Positions 8,023-16,710 of a stretch of 64,000 nucleotides of DNA are shown here, in pieces. A program made the position numbers and the translations under genes. Under the pieces are notes generated by a model, which was not told the DNA's origin, searched no databases, and saw only the letters and a program-made list of their open reading frames with translations. The stretch comes from a virus, in IMG/VR virus record IMGVR_UViG_3300026484_000333, positions 1 to 64,000 of that record; one strand, given 5' to 3'. Positions within the stretch are counted from its first letter, which is position 1. Each line of letters opens with the position of its first letter.

Positions 8023-9870
8023 TTATTTTACTTTCTCATAATATCTCAAAGTTTCTTCCTGTTGTCTTGCTTTACTAAATGAACTAACTCTTTTTAGATA
8101 ACCTATAACCCTTGTAGCCCAATCAACGTTTTTACTGCCACATACAGGACATTTATGGTAAGTTCTTTTGTCAATATGACCACAATCATTACAAATTGTA
8201 ATTTTTACATTATAAGTCCAATAATTACAACCTACTTTTCCAGCTACATTCATTAACTTTTTATATGATTCTTTTGTAGGATAATCAGCAAGATTCAAAT
8301 GAACTGCTTGTCCTCCATCCAAATAACGACTTGTTTCTTTACCGTGTAACTCTAATCTATCAAGAGCTGATAATGAATCATCTTCTGGTGCATAAATATA
8401 ACTTGAATATAAATTTCTCCAATTTGGTACCCAATAACCGTCTTCTTTATCCCACTTATAATTCTTAACTGCAAGATTTTCTGCTGGAACAAACTCGGTA
8501 TTAAACTTCACACCATAAATTTTTCTTGCTTTTTTATTTTCATTTGAAAAAGTTTTTAACACATCAGAAACCCATTTCATATACTTTTCGTTAGGGCTTA
8601 TTTCAAACCCCATAAACTCACTTGCCTCAACCAAACCATTTATGCCCAAAGTACTAAATTGTTTATCAAGAGTAATAAATCCAGCGTCATAGACAGGTAA
8701 CATTTTATTTTCATAATACCATTCTACAACTTTTCTATAACTATATTGATATTTATGAACTTTTTGTATATTTTCTTTTAAATAATCCAAAATTAATTCA
8801 TAATTTTCCTTTGGATTTTTTATATTATACTTCTTAATTGCGTCTTGAATTAATCTGTTTAGATTTAAAGTCATAACTCCAACACTTCCTGTTTGGACAC
8901 CTCCCGCACCTAATGTATAAGAAAATTCATTTTTCTGCTCTTCATCAATTTCATTTTTAAGCCTACAACAAGAACTTAAAGCTGAAACATCTTTATCCAT
9001 AAATAAAAAGAAACTATTACCTTTTGACATTTCTTCTGCAATAAAATCTTCATAATCTTTATCTTTTAATTCTCCGTTTTCGTCAATTAACAAAGCAACA
9101 GTTACAACAGGGAAAGTTAAAATTGCTTTTTTTCTTTCTTCATTAAACCATTGCATAAAGAATTTTTGTAGTTTGTCTACAGTTTCCCATTTTGGTTTTG
9201 ACATATCTGGGAAAACAAAATTACCAAACATTCCCTCAAAATAATGCTTATCATAAATACTAATATTCCAAAAAACACTTTGGTAATTTCTTGCAGAAGC
9301 TGGTTGGTTTATAGAATAAACCACTTGTTGAAAAGACTGTTCAATTGTTTTTTTATGTGTCTCTAAATAATTATCTCCATAATCTTTTCTGGCAAAATAA
9401 TCCATATACATCAACCACTCAACCGTAGCTACCGCACCTGCAAATTGAGAAGAAACTGCAAAAACAAAATTTATAAAACTCCCATTAAAACTTAAAAGAT
9501 GTTTAGGGGCTTTTGACTCTCCTCCTAATTTTGTAGTTCCATCTGTTAAAAGAGGATACATCGAAACTGATACGCAATAAGGTTTAAGAGATGTTTCATC
9601 GTGTTTATATATTTCGTGATTTTCTAATTGTCTAATATACTCTTGTGCCAACTCCTCACCAAAAATCTCTTTTATTTTTTCAACCAAAATTCTTCTGTTT
9701 AGTTGAATATTGAAATCTTTCCAAATTTCAGCTTCAAGAGTTGCTATATTCTTACTGTCAACATTAGCATTAGCATCAAATTTGCTTCCTTCTGCTGGAT
9801 TTTCTGCCTCAATATATTTATGAATAAATTTAACTTTTTCTTGTAGCTGTTTTTCATTTAATCTTGTCAT
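8023..9870 (-). CDS. nrdD: Class III anaerobic ribonucleoside-triphosphate reductase
   Basis: 615 residues, close to the T4 NrdD length. An early DANANVDSKN motif, the central SSCCRLKN cysteine segment, a C-terminal zinc site (CNDC...CPVC) and the glycyl-radical loop RVIGY about 28 residues from the end are all visible. The enzyme reduces ribonucleoside triphosphates to deoxynucleotides in the absence of oxygen. There is no obvious N-terminal ATP-cone, so allosteric control may be reduced, as in other phage enzymes. It supplies dNTPs for phage replication with NrdG immediately downstream. Confidence 0.95.
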   Translation of the reverse strand: MTRLNEKQLQEKVKFIHKYIEAENPAEGSKFDANANVDSKNIATLEAEIWKDFNIQLNRRILVEKIKEIFGEELAQEYIRQLENHEIYKHDETSLKPYCVSVSMYPLLTDGTTKLGGESKAPKHLLSFNGSFINFVFAVSSQFAGAVATVEWLMYMDYFARKDYGDNYLETHKKTIEQSFQQVVYSINQPASARNYQSVFWNISIYDKHYFEGMFGNFVFPDMSKPKWETVDKLQKFFMQWFNEERKKAILTFPVVTVALLIDENGELKDKDYEDFIAEEMSKGNSFFLFMDKDVSALSSCCRLKNEIDEEQKNEFSYTLGAGGVQTGSVGVMTLNLNRLIQDAIKKYNIKNPKENYELILDYLKENIQKVHKYQYSYRKVVEWYYENKMLPVYDAGFITLDKQFSTLGINGLVEASEFMGFEISPNEKYMKWVSDVLKTFSNENKKARKIYGVKFNTEFVPAENLAVKNYKWDKEDGYWVPNWRNLYSSYIYAPEDDSLSALDRLELHGKETSRYLDGGQAVHLNLADYPTKESYKKLMNVAGKVGCNYWTYNVKITICNDCGHIDKRTYHKCPVCGSKNVDWATRVIGYLKRVSSFSKARQQEETLRYYEKVK

Positions 9871-9881
9871 TAAAACTCCTT

Positions 9882-10802
9882 TTATTTTAATTTATAAAAC
9901 ACCTGTTCTTCTTTGGTAGGATAGTATAGCCTATCAAAAAGCTCTAAACTATCCTCAACTATTTTATCTGCACTCTTTGTAGGTTTAACTGCAATTTGTT
10001 CTTTCACCTCTTTTTGTTCATCCTCTTCTAAATCCTTAAACTCCAAAGGCTTAAACAACATCATATTATACCTAAACATTTCATCTAAATCAACAAACTT
10101 GTCGGGTATTTTATATCGGTTTTTCTCAACTAAATCAGCCAACCTATTCTTAATACAAGCTAATTCTCCCTTGCATTCGTTATAAATTTTCATATAAGAT
10201 TTATGACCCAAACCTTTCAACCCTTTTATATTCTCCTTCCCAACACCACAAAAACAATCTTCAACAACTTTGTCAAAACCTAATTTATAACCAAATTCCT
10301 GTTCTAACTCGCTTGAATGTAACAATTTGCCTCTATTTAAATGATAAAGCCACTGATTGCCCCAATTAGTGTTCATTTCATTAAAAAATTTGAGCCAATC
10401 ACTGTCACTTGTAAAATAAATAAGATTATCCCCTATAAGATAATCAGTTAGAACACTTGCTAAATCATCAGCCTCTAAACCCTTGACTGCTACAACCCTG
10501 CCAAAATTTCTTAAATAATTTTCAAGTTTTGAATAAAACTCATTTAATTTTTTAACCTTTATTTCGTAAGCCTCTCCTTGTTTTTTAATTAAATCTTTTC
10601 TCTGTGCTTTATATTCAGGTGCAATTTTAACTCTTTTACTTTGCCCTTTATCCATAACAAAAATAGGAATAACTTGATTGCCAAATTCTGTATTTAACAT
10701 TCTTTTAGCAATCAAATCGGTAAATTTCAACAAATTTGTTTCTTTTCTATGAAACAAATAATAAACCACAAGTTTACTGTCAATTATTAATACATTTTTC
10801 AT
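9882..10802 (-). CDS. 5'-3' exonuclease / flap endonuclease (RNase H-like)
   Basis: 306 residues with the FEN/PIN-like fold markers: an N-terminal acidic strand LIIDSKLV, the clamp YKAQRKDL, the metal ligands GLEADDLAS near residue 105 and FTSDSDWLKF near 130, and a helix-hairpin-helix GVGKENIKGLKGLGHKS near 187-203. It should remove RNA primers and 5' flaps at the replication fork, as T4 RNase H or T5 D15 do. It sits between the small upstream gene at 10805 and nrdD in the same operon. Confidence 0.9.
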   Translation of the reverse strand: MKNVLIIDSKLVVYYLFHRKETNLLKFTDLIAKRMLNTEFGNQVIPIFVMDKGQSKRVKIAPEYKAQRKDLIKKQGEAYEIKVKKLNEFYSKLENYLRNFGRVVAVKGLEADDLASVLTDYLIGDNLIYFTSDSDWLKFFNEMNTNWGNQWLYHLNRGKLLHSSELEQEFGYKLGFDKVVEDCFCGVGKENIKGLKGLGHKSYMKIYNECKGELACIKNRLADLVEKNRYKIPDKFVDLDEMFRYNMMLFKPLEFKDLEEDEQKEVKEQIAVKPTKSADKIVEDSLELFDRLYYPTKEEQVFYKLK

Positions 10803-10804
10803 TT

Positions 10805-11152
10805 TTAACCCTCTAAATCATTAAAAGTTTTAAGAAGAGTAGCAATATAAGCTAAATAGTGCGTCTTATCAACATTTTTTAATACCTCAATTAGTTTAAC
10901 AGTAGAATCAATTTTTACATTTTCCATTTCCTCTAAAAAAACAGCAAAACTGCTTACTAAATTTTCATTTTTATCTGCTATATTTGTAAATAAAATTAGT
11001 AAAGCAACTGTATCTTGCTCTAAAACAGCTTTATTAAACAATTCACGATTTGTTTGATATTGCTCTACTAAATTATCAAACTTTTCTTCACTAATACCAT
11101 AAACTTCCCAGATTTTTTCTGCATTTAAGTTTACTACTTTTAAATCTCTCAT
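10805..11152 (-). CDS. Unrecognised 115-residue protein, first gene of the replication operon
   Basis: Predicted all-helical and acidic; no family recognised. SD GGAGAG lies before the ATG and a host-type promoter is at 11183-11211. It ends 2 nt before the flap-endonuclease gene, so it is expressed with the DNA-metabolism genes. No function can be assigned. Confidence 0.75.
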   Translation of the reverse strand: MRDLKVVNLNAEKIWEVYGISEEKFDNLVEQYQTNRELFNKAVLEQDTVALLILFTNIADKNENLVSSFAVFLEEMENVKIDSTVKLIEVLKNVDKTHYLAYIATLLKTFNDLEG

Positions 11153-11182
11153 TTTTCTCTCCTTTGTTTTATTTGCATCAAA

Positions 11183-11211
11183 ATTATAAAATATTTTTTA
11201 CGAAAAGTCAA
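11183..11211 (-). promoter_or_regulatory. Sigma-70-type promoter for the replication operon
   Basis: Minus strand TTGACT (11211-11206), 17-nt spacer, TATAAT (11188-11183), about 30 nt before the ATG at 11152. A variant CTAATATAT at about 11232-11240 resembles the late element with one mismatch. Confidence 0.7.
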
Positions 11212-11252
11212 TATAAAATACATAGATTATCATATATTAGTCTAATATAAAG

Positions 11253-11274
11253 AAATCCCTAAATTTAGGGATTT
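11253..11274. terminator. Perfect 22-bp palindrome, probable terminator
   Basis: Arms AAATCCCTAAA and TTTAGGGATTT meet without a loop, flanked by A- and T-rich tracts. It lies between the resolvase gene and the replication operon and could stop minus-strand late transcripts. It is downstream of repeat copy 1, so any transcript starting within that repeat would cross it. Confidence 0.5.
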
Positions 11275-11281
11275 TAAAAGG

Positions 11282-11333
11282 ATTTTTGGTTGGATATAAA
11301 TAAAAACTTTAAGGCTCCGGACACTTTTGGACA
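11282..11333 (-). repeat. 52-bp intergenic repeat, copy 1
   Basis: One of four near-identical copies (also 26915-26966, 45988-46039, 54136-54186). Read on the minus strand it begins TGTCCAAAAGTGTCCGGAGC, a 10-bp direct repeat of TGTCC, and continues CTTAAAG then a TTTATAT-rich part ending CCAACC. All copies point toward the next gene cluster, here the replication operon. Confidence 0.8.
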
Positions 11334-11341
11334 AAAATTAA

Positions 11342-11821
11342 TTAGTTTAGAAGTCCATATAAAGCAAGAGCATAAGCATCAACTAAATCGTCTATTTTTT
11401 TATATTTATCAGAAAATCTTTTTATAATAAGCTCGGGAGTATTACTAATCATATCTTCTTTTTTAGCTCTTCCATTTTTAGTATAGAATTTTTTTAAAGT
11501 AGTTGGCGGAACTAAAACGATTTCATAATGTTTTTTAAGGCTGTAATAAACACTGCCAAGTAACATTGCTAAATCTACGACTTTGCCCTTTGAATGTAAA
11601 GAAATATCCTCTATAACTATTTTTGTAAAAACGTCTCTATGCTGTCTTATATATTTTTTAACTTCTCTACTAACAATATAAGCTCTTTCTTTAATATCTT
11701 TATTTTCGGGGGAAATTAATTTAAAATCTAATAAACCTCCAGAATTCGACAAAACCACAATTCCTGTATTTGTAGTAGATAAATCAACACCTATATAAAA
11801 ATATTTTTGTTGATTATTCAA
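11342..11821 (-). CDS. RuvC-like Holliday-junction resolvase
   Basis: 159 residues. RNase-H-fold motifs of the RuvC group: GVDLSTTNTG at residues 11-20, IEDIS near 70, and KKIDDLVDAYALALYG at the C-terminus, giving the acidic catalytic residues. It would resolve recombination junctions or trim branched DNA before packaging. It is the last gene of the minus-strand tail operon, 2 nt after a small virion-like gene, so it is probably expressed late, which suits a packaging role. Confidence 0.87.
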   Translation of the reverse strand: MNNQQKYFYIGVDLSTTNTGIVVLSNSGGLLDFKLISPENKDIKERAYIVSREVKKYIRQHRDVFTKIVIEDISLHSKGKVVDLAMLLGSVYYSLKKHYEIVLVPPTTLKKFYTKNGRAKKEDMISNTPELIIKRFSDKYKKIDDLVDAYALALYGLLN

Positions 11822-11823
11822 AT

Positions 11824-12063
11824 TTAACTCCCATAACTATTATCATAAACTATTTTAGCTTTTCCCCTTGCTTTTACATAAACTTTTTGAGTACCTGTGT
11901 ATTTAAAAAAATCTCCTACAATATAAGAATCAACACTATCATCATAAGCAGGGTCGTTGTCTCCTATAAAAACTAAAACCTCTCCTTGTTGAACTTGAAA
12001 AACACAAGCACCCGCCTTTAATAATTCCCAATTATCGCTTGTTAAAATTTTTGAAACAGTCAC
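11824..12063 (-). CDS. Small probable virion-associated protein
   Basis: 79 residues, beta-rich, no family recognised (FIGDNDPAYDDSVDSYIVGD core). It lies between the resolvase and a small fibre-like protein within the tail operon. This suggests a fibre tip or surface-binding accessory, by context only. Confidence 0.6.
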   Translation of the reverse strand: MTVSKILTSDNWELLKAGACVFQVQQGEVLVFIGDNDPAYDDSVDSYIVGDFFKYTGTQKVYVKARGKAKIVYDNSYGS

Positions 12064-12073
12064 TTTAAACTCC

Positions 12074-12415
12074 TTACACTAATTCTATTTGTAAATTTCC
12101 ACCATCTACATAGAGTCTGTATTTTTTAGTTGTATCACTTCTATCAACTAAAACTAAACCTTTTGTTTCATCTATATAAACTATATCTTCATTAACTTGT
12201 GTATTTGATAAATTACTTAAATCATTAGAAGCCAATCCTGCATTTTCACCTTTTGTTTTAAAATCTGTATCAGAAACATTAGATAGGTCTTTTTCTGCCT
12301 TATTATCAACTGTTGAAATTAAACTATTTAACATTTCAAAGTTATTATTACATATAATTCTCCAAGTTTTACTCCCTGCCTCGATTGTCTCGACATTATT
12401 AGATAAAATTGCCAT
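12074..12415 (-). CDS. Small tail-fibre-like protein
   Basis: 113 residues. The middle carries the KDLSNVS...NDLSNLSNTQV pattern common in phage fibre shafts, followed by a beta-rich C-terminus (YRLYVDGGNLQIELV) like a receptor-facing head. It is adjacent to the endolysin and tail tip genes. Probable minor fibre or base component; the receptor is unknown. Confidence 0.6.
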   Translation of the reverse strand: MAILSNNVETIEAGSKTWRIICNNNFEMLNSLISTVDNKAEKDLSNVSDTDFKTKGENAGLASNDLSNLSNTQVNEDIVYIDETKGLVLVDRSDTTKKYRLYVDGGNLQIELV

Positions 12416-12417
12416 TT

Positions 12418-12834
12418 TTAACCTTTCTTAATTAATTTTTGAAAATGACAAGTATCAGGTGTTTTCCAGAAACCACCCCATTTATTTAACGGGCTTAAAC
12501 TTTCCCAATAGTCACCAAAAACATCCAAATCTTTTTTATCATAAGTTAACATATATTCTCCTTGTACAGGTTTAAAAAAATTCAAATCAATTGCTAATCT
12601 TTGTAAATGTTTAGAACTTTTTGTCCAACTTACTTTCTTATCTTTCACTAAACAAATAGGTTTATCTGTATTTTCACATTCTTTTACTCTATAACCATAA
12701 TAATATAACAATTGCATATCATAAGGTCTATATAATTCACCACCTGTAACTATCCAACCTTTTTCTTGAACAAAATTTATCAATTTGCTTAAGTCTCTTA
12801 AAAAGTCATTTTGAATATAAATTAATTTTCTCAT
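12418..12834 (-). CDS. Endolysin, M15-family peptidase (L-Ala-D-Glu or D-Ala-D-Ala type)
   Basis: 138 residues. The zinc-peptidase motif SKHLQRLAIDLNF (S74, H76, D83) and the C-terminal PDTCHFQ (H130) match the VanY/T5-lysin group, supplying two His and one Asp as zinc ligands plus the acidic base region. It cleaves peptidoglycan cross-bridges for lysis. There is no signal peptide, so release needs a holin. The holin and spanins lie 25 kb away (36.8-37.5 kb), an unusual separation. A tail-associated role is less likely because it is a bare single domain. Confidence 0.88.
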   Translation of the reverse strand: MRKLIYIQNDFLRDLSKLINFVQEKGWIVTGGELYRPYDMQLLYYYGYRVKECENTDKPICLVKDKKVSWTKSSKHLQRLAIDLNFFKPVQGEYMLTYDKKDLDVFGDYWESLSPLNKWGGFWKTPDTCHFQKLIKKG

Positions 12835-12844
12835 TTAGTATCCT

Positions 12845-15061
12845 TTATAATAAAATAGCTTTTATTTTGTCACTTTTATAATCATTTTTATAAACAGATT
12901 CAACATATATATCGTTTAAATTATGCCCTGAAACATCAATAGTTATTGTTGTATCATATCTATCAGGAGTATATGTTGCAAATTTTGTATCTCCCTCATA
13001 AATATTAAACTGTAGGTAGTCTTCAGTTTGAGCTTCAGCGTCTCCTGCCACAACATCATCAGCAGATTGTAAATCTCCACTTAAAACACCTCTCAAACTA
13101 TAAGAAAAATACAATTTTCCCTCTGAATTTTCTACAAAAGGATTGACAGGATTAAAAGGTCTAAAAACATATTCATCACTGATAGTTTTTTGTAAGTTGG
13201 CGTTTGGAGATTTATTATATAAATTTTTAAAATAAAAATCATAATCTAAATCAAATTCTTTAGTGTTAATAATTTGGGCATTAGAAAAATAATCAAAAGT
13301 TATCCAAACATTACTATTTGCAGGATGATTTAATTTATGTCCGTTTAATCCCCTCATAATTCCTTTCAGAGTAAAAGTATTTGTATTACTATTATAAATA
13401 AGAGTTTTTATAGAAAACAATTCGCCATTAATTATCATTCCTATTTTTATTTTTTGCCATTCTTCATCTGATAAATCATAACTAAAAGTATCGCCTTGTA
13501 CATTTTTTATAATTATTTCCAAATCTCTATCAAAGTCTTTAATATAAGGTAAATCATCTTCTAGTTCACCATAAGTAAAAAGACTTGAATAATAAATATT
13601 TCCTGTTTTATTATTTTTCTCTCCTACACTATTAATAATAGCGTCAGTATTTCTGGCACACACAGGTAAAAGAGCATAAACTCTTTCACTGTTATTAGGG
13701 TCTAAAAATAAATTATTTAAAGCTATCATATCATAGTGTTCAGGAGCATCAGTTAAAATATAACTTTGTACTGTAGTATTTATACTACTTTTATATAATC
13801 CTGACATATTTGGTACTCTATAAATGTCTTCAATAGCCTCAATTTCAACATAAGATTGATATTCTTTGTCTCCCCCTATTTTTATTATTCTAAAATACAT
13901 TTCAGGAATATTTAATTCATCGCTTTTTATTTTTATTAATTTTCCTATATGCAAATCAGGAAAATCCAAGAAATTTAATTTACATTTTAATGTAGATAAA
14001 GGTTTACTGTTTTTTTCTACTATTTTATTTGCAATTTTACTCATTGTTTCTTCATTACTAATTAATTGAAAAGTATATGTTTTTGGTTTTTCATAACCTA
14101 AAATATTTATTAAAGCGTCGTTTTTGATAGTAAAACTGTTAGTATTACCTGTTTGTAAATCAGAAAATTTAAAAGTTAAAGTTGTAAAAACATTAGACCA
14201 ATCTCCTGTTTTAATAGAAATATCAGTTGCATTATAATCATTAATTTCATAAGCTACACTATCATCTTTTCTAATTAAATAAATTTTCCATTTACCATCA
14301 ATAATAGAGTAATATAAAGTTCCATCTATAACTCTTAAAACTTCTTTAATCCAATCTGTAACAGGTTTTTCTGTTGTCATAATAAAAGAAACGCCTATGC
14401 CTTCATTCTTACAGACATCAAAAGCTTCTTGAAAACTTGTCTCATCAATTTCAGAAGCAGGTATGTCAATAAAAGTCCTTAACAAATCATATATAACTGC
14501 AACAGGATTAATATCATAGCCTATTTTTGCATTTAAAGTGTTTAAATCATTTCCGGAATAAAAAGCACTTTTTAAAACCCAGCGACTCAATCTGAATTTA
14601 TAATTGGGTACTTGGGTGGTATTATCTCCTACAAAAGCATCTTCAAAGACAGCACAACAAATATCATTAATTTTAATTCTATCTAACATAGGATAATTAA
14701 AAGAGACTGTGTCTGACCTGCTTGATACAGGATAAGAAAGACCTTTAACTCTACTTGAAGAGGAATTTAAGCTGTTTGTATAAATTTTTACATAAGATTT
14801 TTCACTATAATCAGAAGAATATACATCTCCTTTTTTTCCTGTAACAACTTGTAATTCATATAACCCATCTTCTGGATTATCAATTACTAAAGCTCCTTCA
14901 TTTATATTGCCATTTCCATCTTCATTTTTTAAAAAATCAATATTATCATTCCAACTATAGCCAGATAACATATCACAATTTTCTACCAATGCATACACCA
15001 TTGATAAGGCATAACCATAACCTACTTTCTGACAGCCTCCTCCTCCTTTTCCACCACCCAT
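12845..15061 (-). CDS. Central tail-tip protein (gpJ-like host-specificity/hub protein)
   Basis: 738 residues. After a glycine-rich start (MGGGKGGGGCQKVGYGY) it has the hub-type segment CCAVFEDAFVGDN and a domain with TDWIKEVLRVIDGTLYYS, followed by a beta-barrel region (HIGKLIKIKSDEL...YQSYVEIEAIEDIY) as in gpJ/GTA tail-tip proteins. Shorter than lambda gpJ (1132), lacking long fibronectin repeats. It should close the distal tail tube and start adsorption or DNA ejection. It follows the DUF2163-like and GTA-like tip genes in the canonical order. Confidence 0.8.
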   Translation of the reverse strand: MGGGKGGGGCQKVGYGYALSMVYALVENCDMLSGYSWNDNIDFLKNEDGNGNINEGALVIDNPEDGLYELQVVTGKKGDVYSSDYSEKSYVKIYTNSLNSSSSRVKGLSYPVSSRSDTVSFNYPMLDRIKINDICCAVFEDAFVGDNTTQVPNYKFRLSRWVLKSAFYSGNDLNTLNAKIGYDINPVAVIYDLLRTFIDIPASEIDETSFQEAFDVCKNEGIGVSFIMTTEKPVTDWIKEVLRVIDGTLYYSIIDGKWKIYLIRKDDSVAYEINDYNATDISIKTGDWSNVFTTLTFKFSDLQTGNTNSFTIKNDALINILGYEKPKTYTFQLISNEETMSKIANKIVEKNSKPLSTLKCKLNFLDFPDLHIGKLIKIKSDELNIPEMYFRIIKIGGDKEYQSYVEIEAIEDIYRVPNMSGLYKSSINTTVQSYILTDAPEHYDMIALNNLFLDPNNSERVYALLPVCARNTDAIINSVGEKNNKTGNIYYSSLFTYGELEDDLPYIKDFDRDLEIIIKNVQGDTFSYDLSDEEWQKIKIGMIINGELFSIKTLIYNSNTNTFTLKGIMRGLNGHKLNHPANSNVWITFDYFSNAQIINTKEFDLDYDFYFKNLYNKSPNANLQKTISDEYVFRPFNPVNPFVENSEGKLYFSYSLRGVLSGDLQSADDVVAGDAEAQTEDYLQFNIYEGDTKFATYTPDRYDTTITIDVSGHNLNDIYVESVYKNDYKSDKIKAILL

Positions 15062-15071
15062 TTAAAATCCT

Positions 15072-15305
15072 TTAACTACAGGCTTTGATTTCTAAAGAAA
15101 TCAAATTATTATAATATAAAATATTACCTGAAACCCAAGATGTTCCATATAAAACAGGGACACTCCGCGAGTTAGAGTTTGTTGGAAAAGTAAAGTCGTT
15201 CAGACCAGCTTTTTCTGCGTTTGCATCCATATTAGGAGTAGGTACTAATAAATACACTAACAACAAAACAACAGTTACCACTACTAATAAAGTTATTGGG
15301 TCTAT
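15072..15305 (-). CDS. Tail-tip membrane-like protein with unusual start
   Basis: The reading frame ends at 15072 and contains a hydrophobic helix (LLVVVTVVLLLVYLLVP) followed by a domain with SRSVPVLYGTSWVSGNILYY, which resembles the N-terminal strand region of gpJ-type tip proteins. The upstream gene stops at TAAGGAGG, which is a perfect Shine-Dalgarno. The codon placed where ATG is expected is ATA (15305-15303). Other choices are GTG at 15281, or ATG at 15422, which would overlap the upstream gene by 107 nt and has no such site. I take 15305 as the functional boundary; the true initiation codon is uncertain. Confidence 0.6.
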   Translation of the reverse strand: MDPITLLVVVTVVLLLVYLLVPTPNMDANAEKAGLNDFTFPTNSNSRSVPVLYGTSWVSGNILYYNNLISLEIKACS

Positions 15306-15315
15306 TTTCTCCTCC

Positions 15316-16056
15316 TTAAAAACCTGATGTTGATATATTTTTTTGCGGTATAAAAGGAAAACCACCAAAATTATCCAAATTATTGTATTTTTCGCAACTA
15401 TCAGTGGTTTTACTACAACCATAATATACTGTTATATTATTTATATCGGTAAATAAAAGAGGTTTCAATAGCGTAATTATACCATTAGTTTTATCATAAT
15501 CGACAATATATTGGGTTTCATTTTTACTTGTAACTATATAACCTGAAACCAAATCATATTCTCTATTTTTTAATAAATTCGATTGTATATTAAAACCTTC
15601 TACAGAAAAAGTGCCGTTATCTAATAATATTTTAAAATCCTCTTGATTTAAACCACAATTTTCATCACAAAAATTAAAACTACATAATTTACTATAACTT
15701 CTTTTTGGTACAGTTACTTCTTTTAAATTATACTTTGACCCTATTGAAACTTTTACTTGTCTTTTAGTATAATCAAAATCACAACTAATAACTACACCTT
15801 TAAAAAAAACAAAACCCGCAGGATATTTTATTATTTTTATTTCTGGTAAAGAAACACTAGGGTTTGTCACCATATAAGCAAAGGGTTTTGTGTCTATAGG
15901 TGCAGTTATAATTGCACCATTCATATCAATATCTAAATTAATTTCATTTCTTTCTATCGGAACAGGAGTATAATGCTTTCCATTAAAGTCCACAGGCTCT
16001 GCTCCTGAAGTATAATAATAATATTTATTCATAAAATTAAGTTCATACAATTCCAT
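15316..16056 (-). CDS. Tail-tip protein, DUF2163/BR0599 family
   Basis: 246 residues. The C-terminal signature GCSKTTDSCEKYNNLDNFGG followed by FPFIP is diagnostic of the BR0599/DUF2163 family, equivalent to GTA Orfg13 and related to lambda gpL. Cysteines in LCSFNFCDENCG add to the pattern and may bind a metal or cluster. It forms part of the tail-tip hub just above gpJ. Its stop codon overlaps the Shine-Dalgarno of the next gene. Confidence 0.85.
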   Translation of the reverse strand: MELYELNFMNKYYYYTSGAEPVDFNGKHYTPVPIERNEINLDIDMNGAIITAPIDTKPFAYMVTNPSVSLPEIKIIKYPAGFVFFKGVVISCDFDYTKRQVKVSIGSKYNLKEVTVPKRSYSKLCSFNFCDENCGLNQEDFKILLDNGTFSVEGFNIQSNLLKNREYDLVSGYIVTSKNETQYIVDYDKTNGIITLLKPLLFTDINNITVYYGCSKTTDSCEKYNNLDNFGGFPFIPQKNISTSGF

Positions 16057-16059
16057 TTT

Positions 16060-16710
16060 CTATCCTTTAGTATATAGACCTAATTTTTCATAGTGTGCAA
16101 CTGTTATTTCTCTAAAATTAAAATTCACTTTTCCACGAAATAAATCAATAAATTCAAAAGTCAAATCATCTCTGCCTAATCTTCCTAAATGCGAAAAACA
16201 AATATTTTTACAATTTTCCTTTGTTAAATCTACAGGTAACGGGTCTTCTAAAATTATCTTTCCCATCTTTTTATAAGTAATTTCATTTGAATAAGCCTCG
16301 TCAACAGCTTTTATAATTTTTGTTATAAAACTTATTTCAGGAATATAAATGAAAACAGGACGCAAAGGAAGAACGTGGTTTAGTATAGGCATTTCTACCC
16401 TTAATGTTGTACTTCCTACATTAGCATTTTCTAATAAAATTATTTCATTAACATAACTATAAAACCAGAATAAGCTATTCATACCTTTCATTTGCAGAAA
16501 AAATTTTCTAATATTATCCATTTCTTCATAAGTATCAAATTTTATATCAACATTAGTTGTATAATACTCACTTTCATTATACAAATAATAATTATAATTA
16601 TAAGGTTTTCCTAAAATAATTCTATTGTGTGATATAGAATTATTTATTTTATCTAAAGGTAAAAACTCAAAAGGAAAAAGAGGATAACTTTTATATTCTA
16701 TTAAACTCAT
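16060..16710 (-). CDS. Probable tail-tip (distal tail) protein
   Basis: 216 residues, beta-rich. The segment EEMDNIRKFFLQMKGMNSLFWF resembles distal-tail proteins, where a loop of this type precedes the hub-binding barrel (DUF2460 or gpM-like). It lies directly upstream of the DUF2163-like gene, the position that GTA and siphophages use for such proteins. The assignment rests mainly on synteny. Confidence 0.55.
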   Translation of the reverse strand: MSLIEYKSYPLFPFEFLPLDKINNSISHNRIILGKPYNYNYYLYNESEYYTTNVDIKFDTYEEMDNIRKFFLQMKGMNSLFWFYSYVNEIILLENANVGSTTLRVEMPILNHVLPLRPVFIYIPEISFITKIIKAVDEAYSNEITYKKMGKIILEDPLPVDLTKENCKNICFSHLGRLGRDDLTFEFIDLFRGKVNFNFREITVAHYEKLGLYTKG

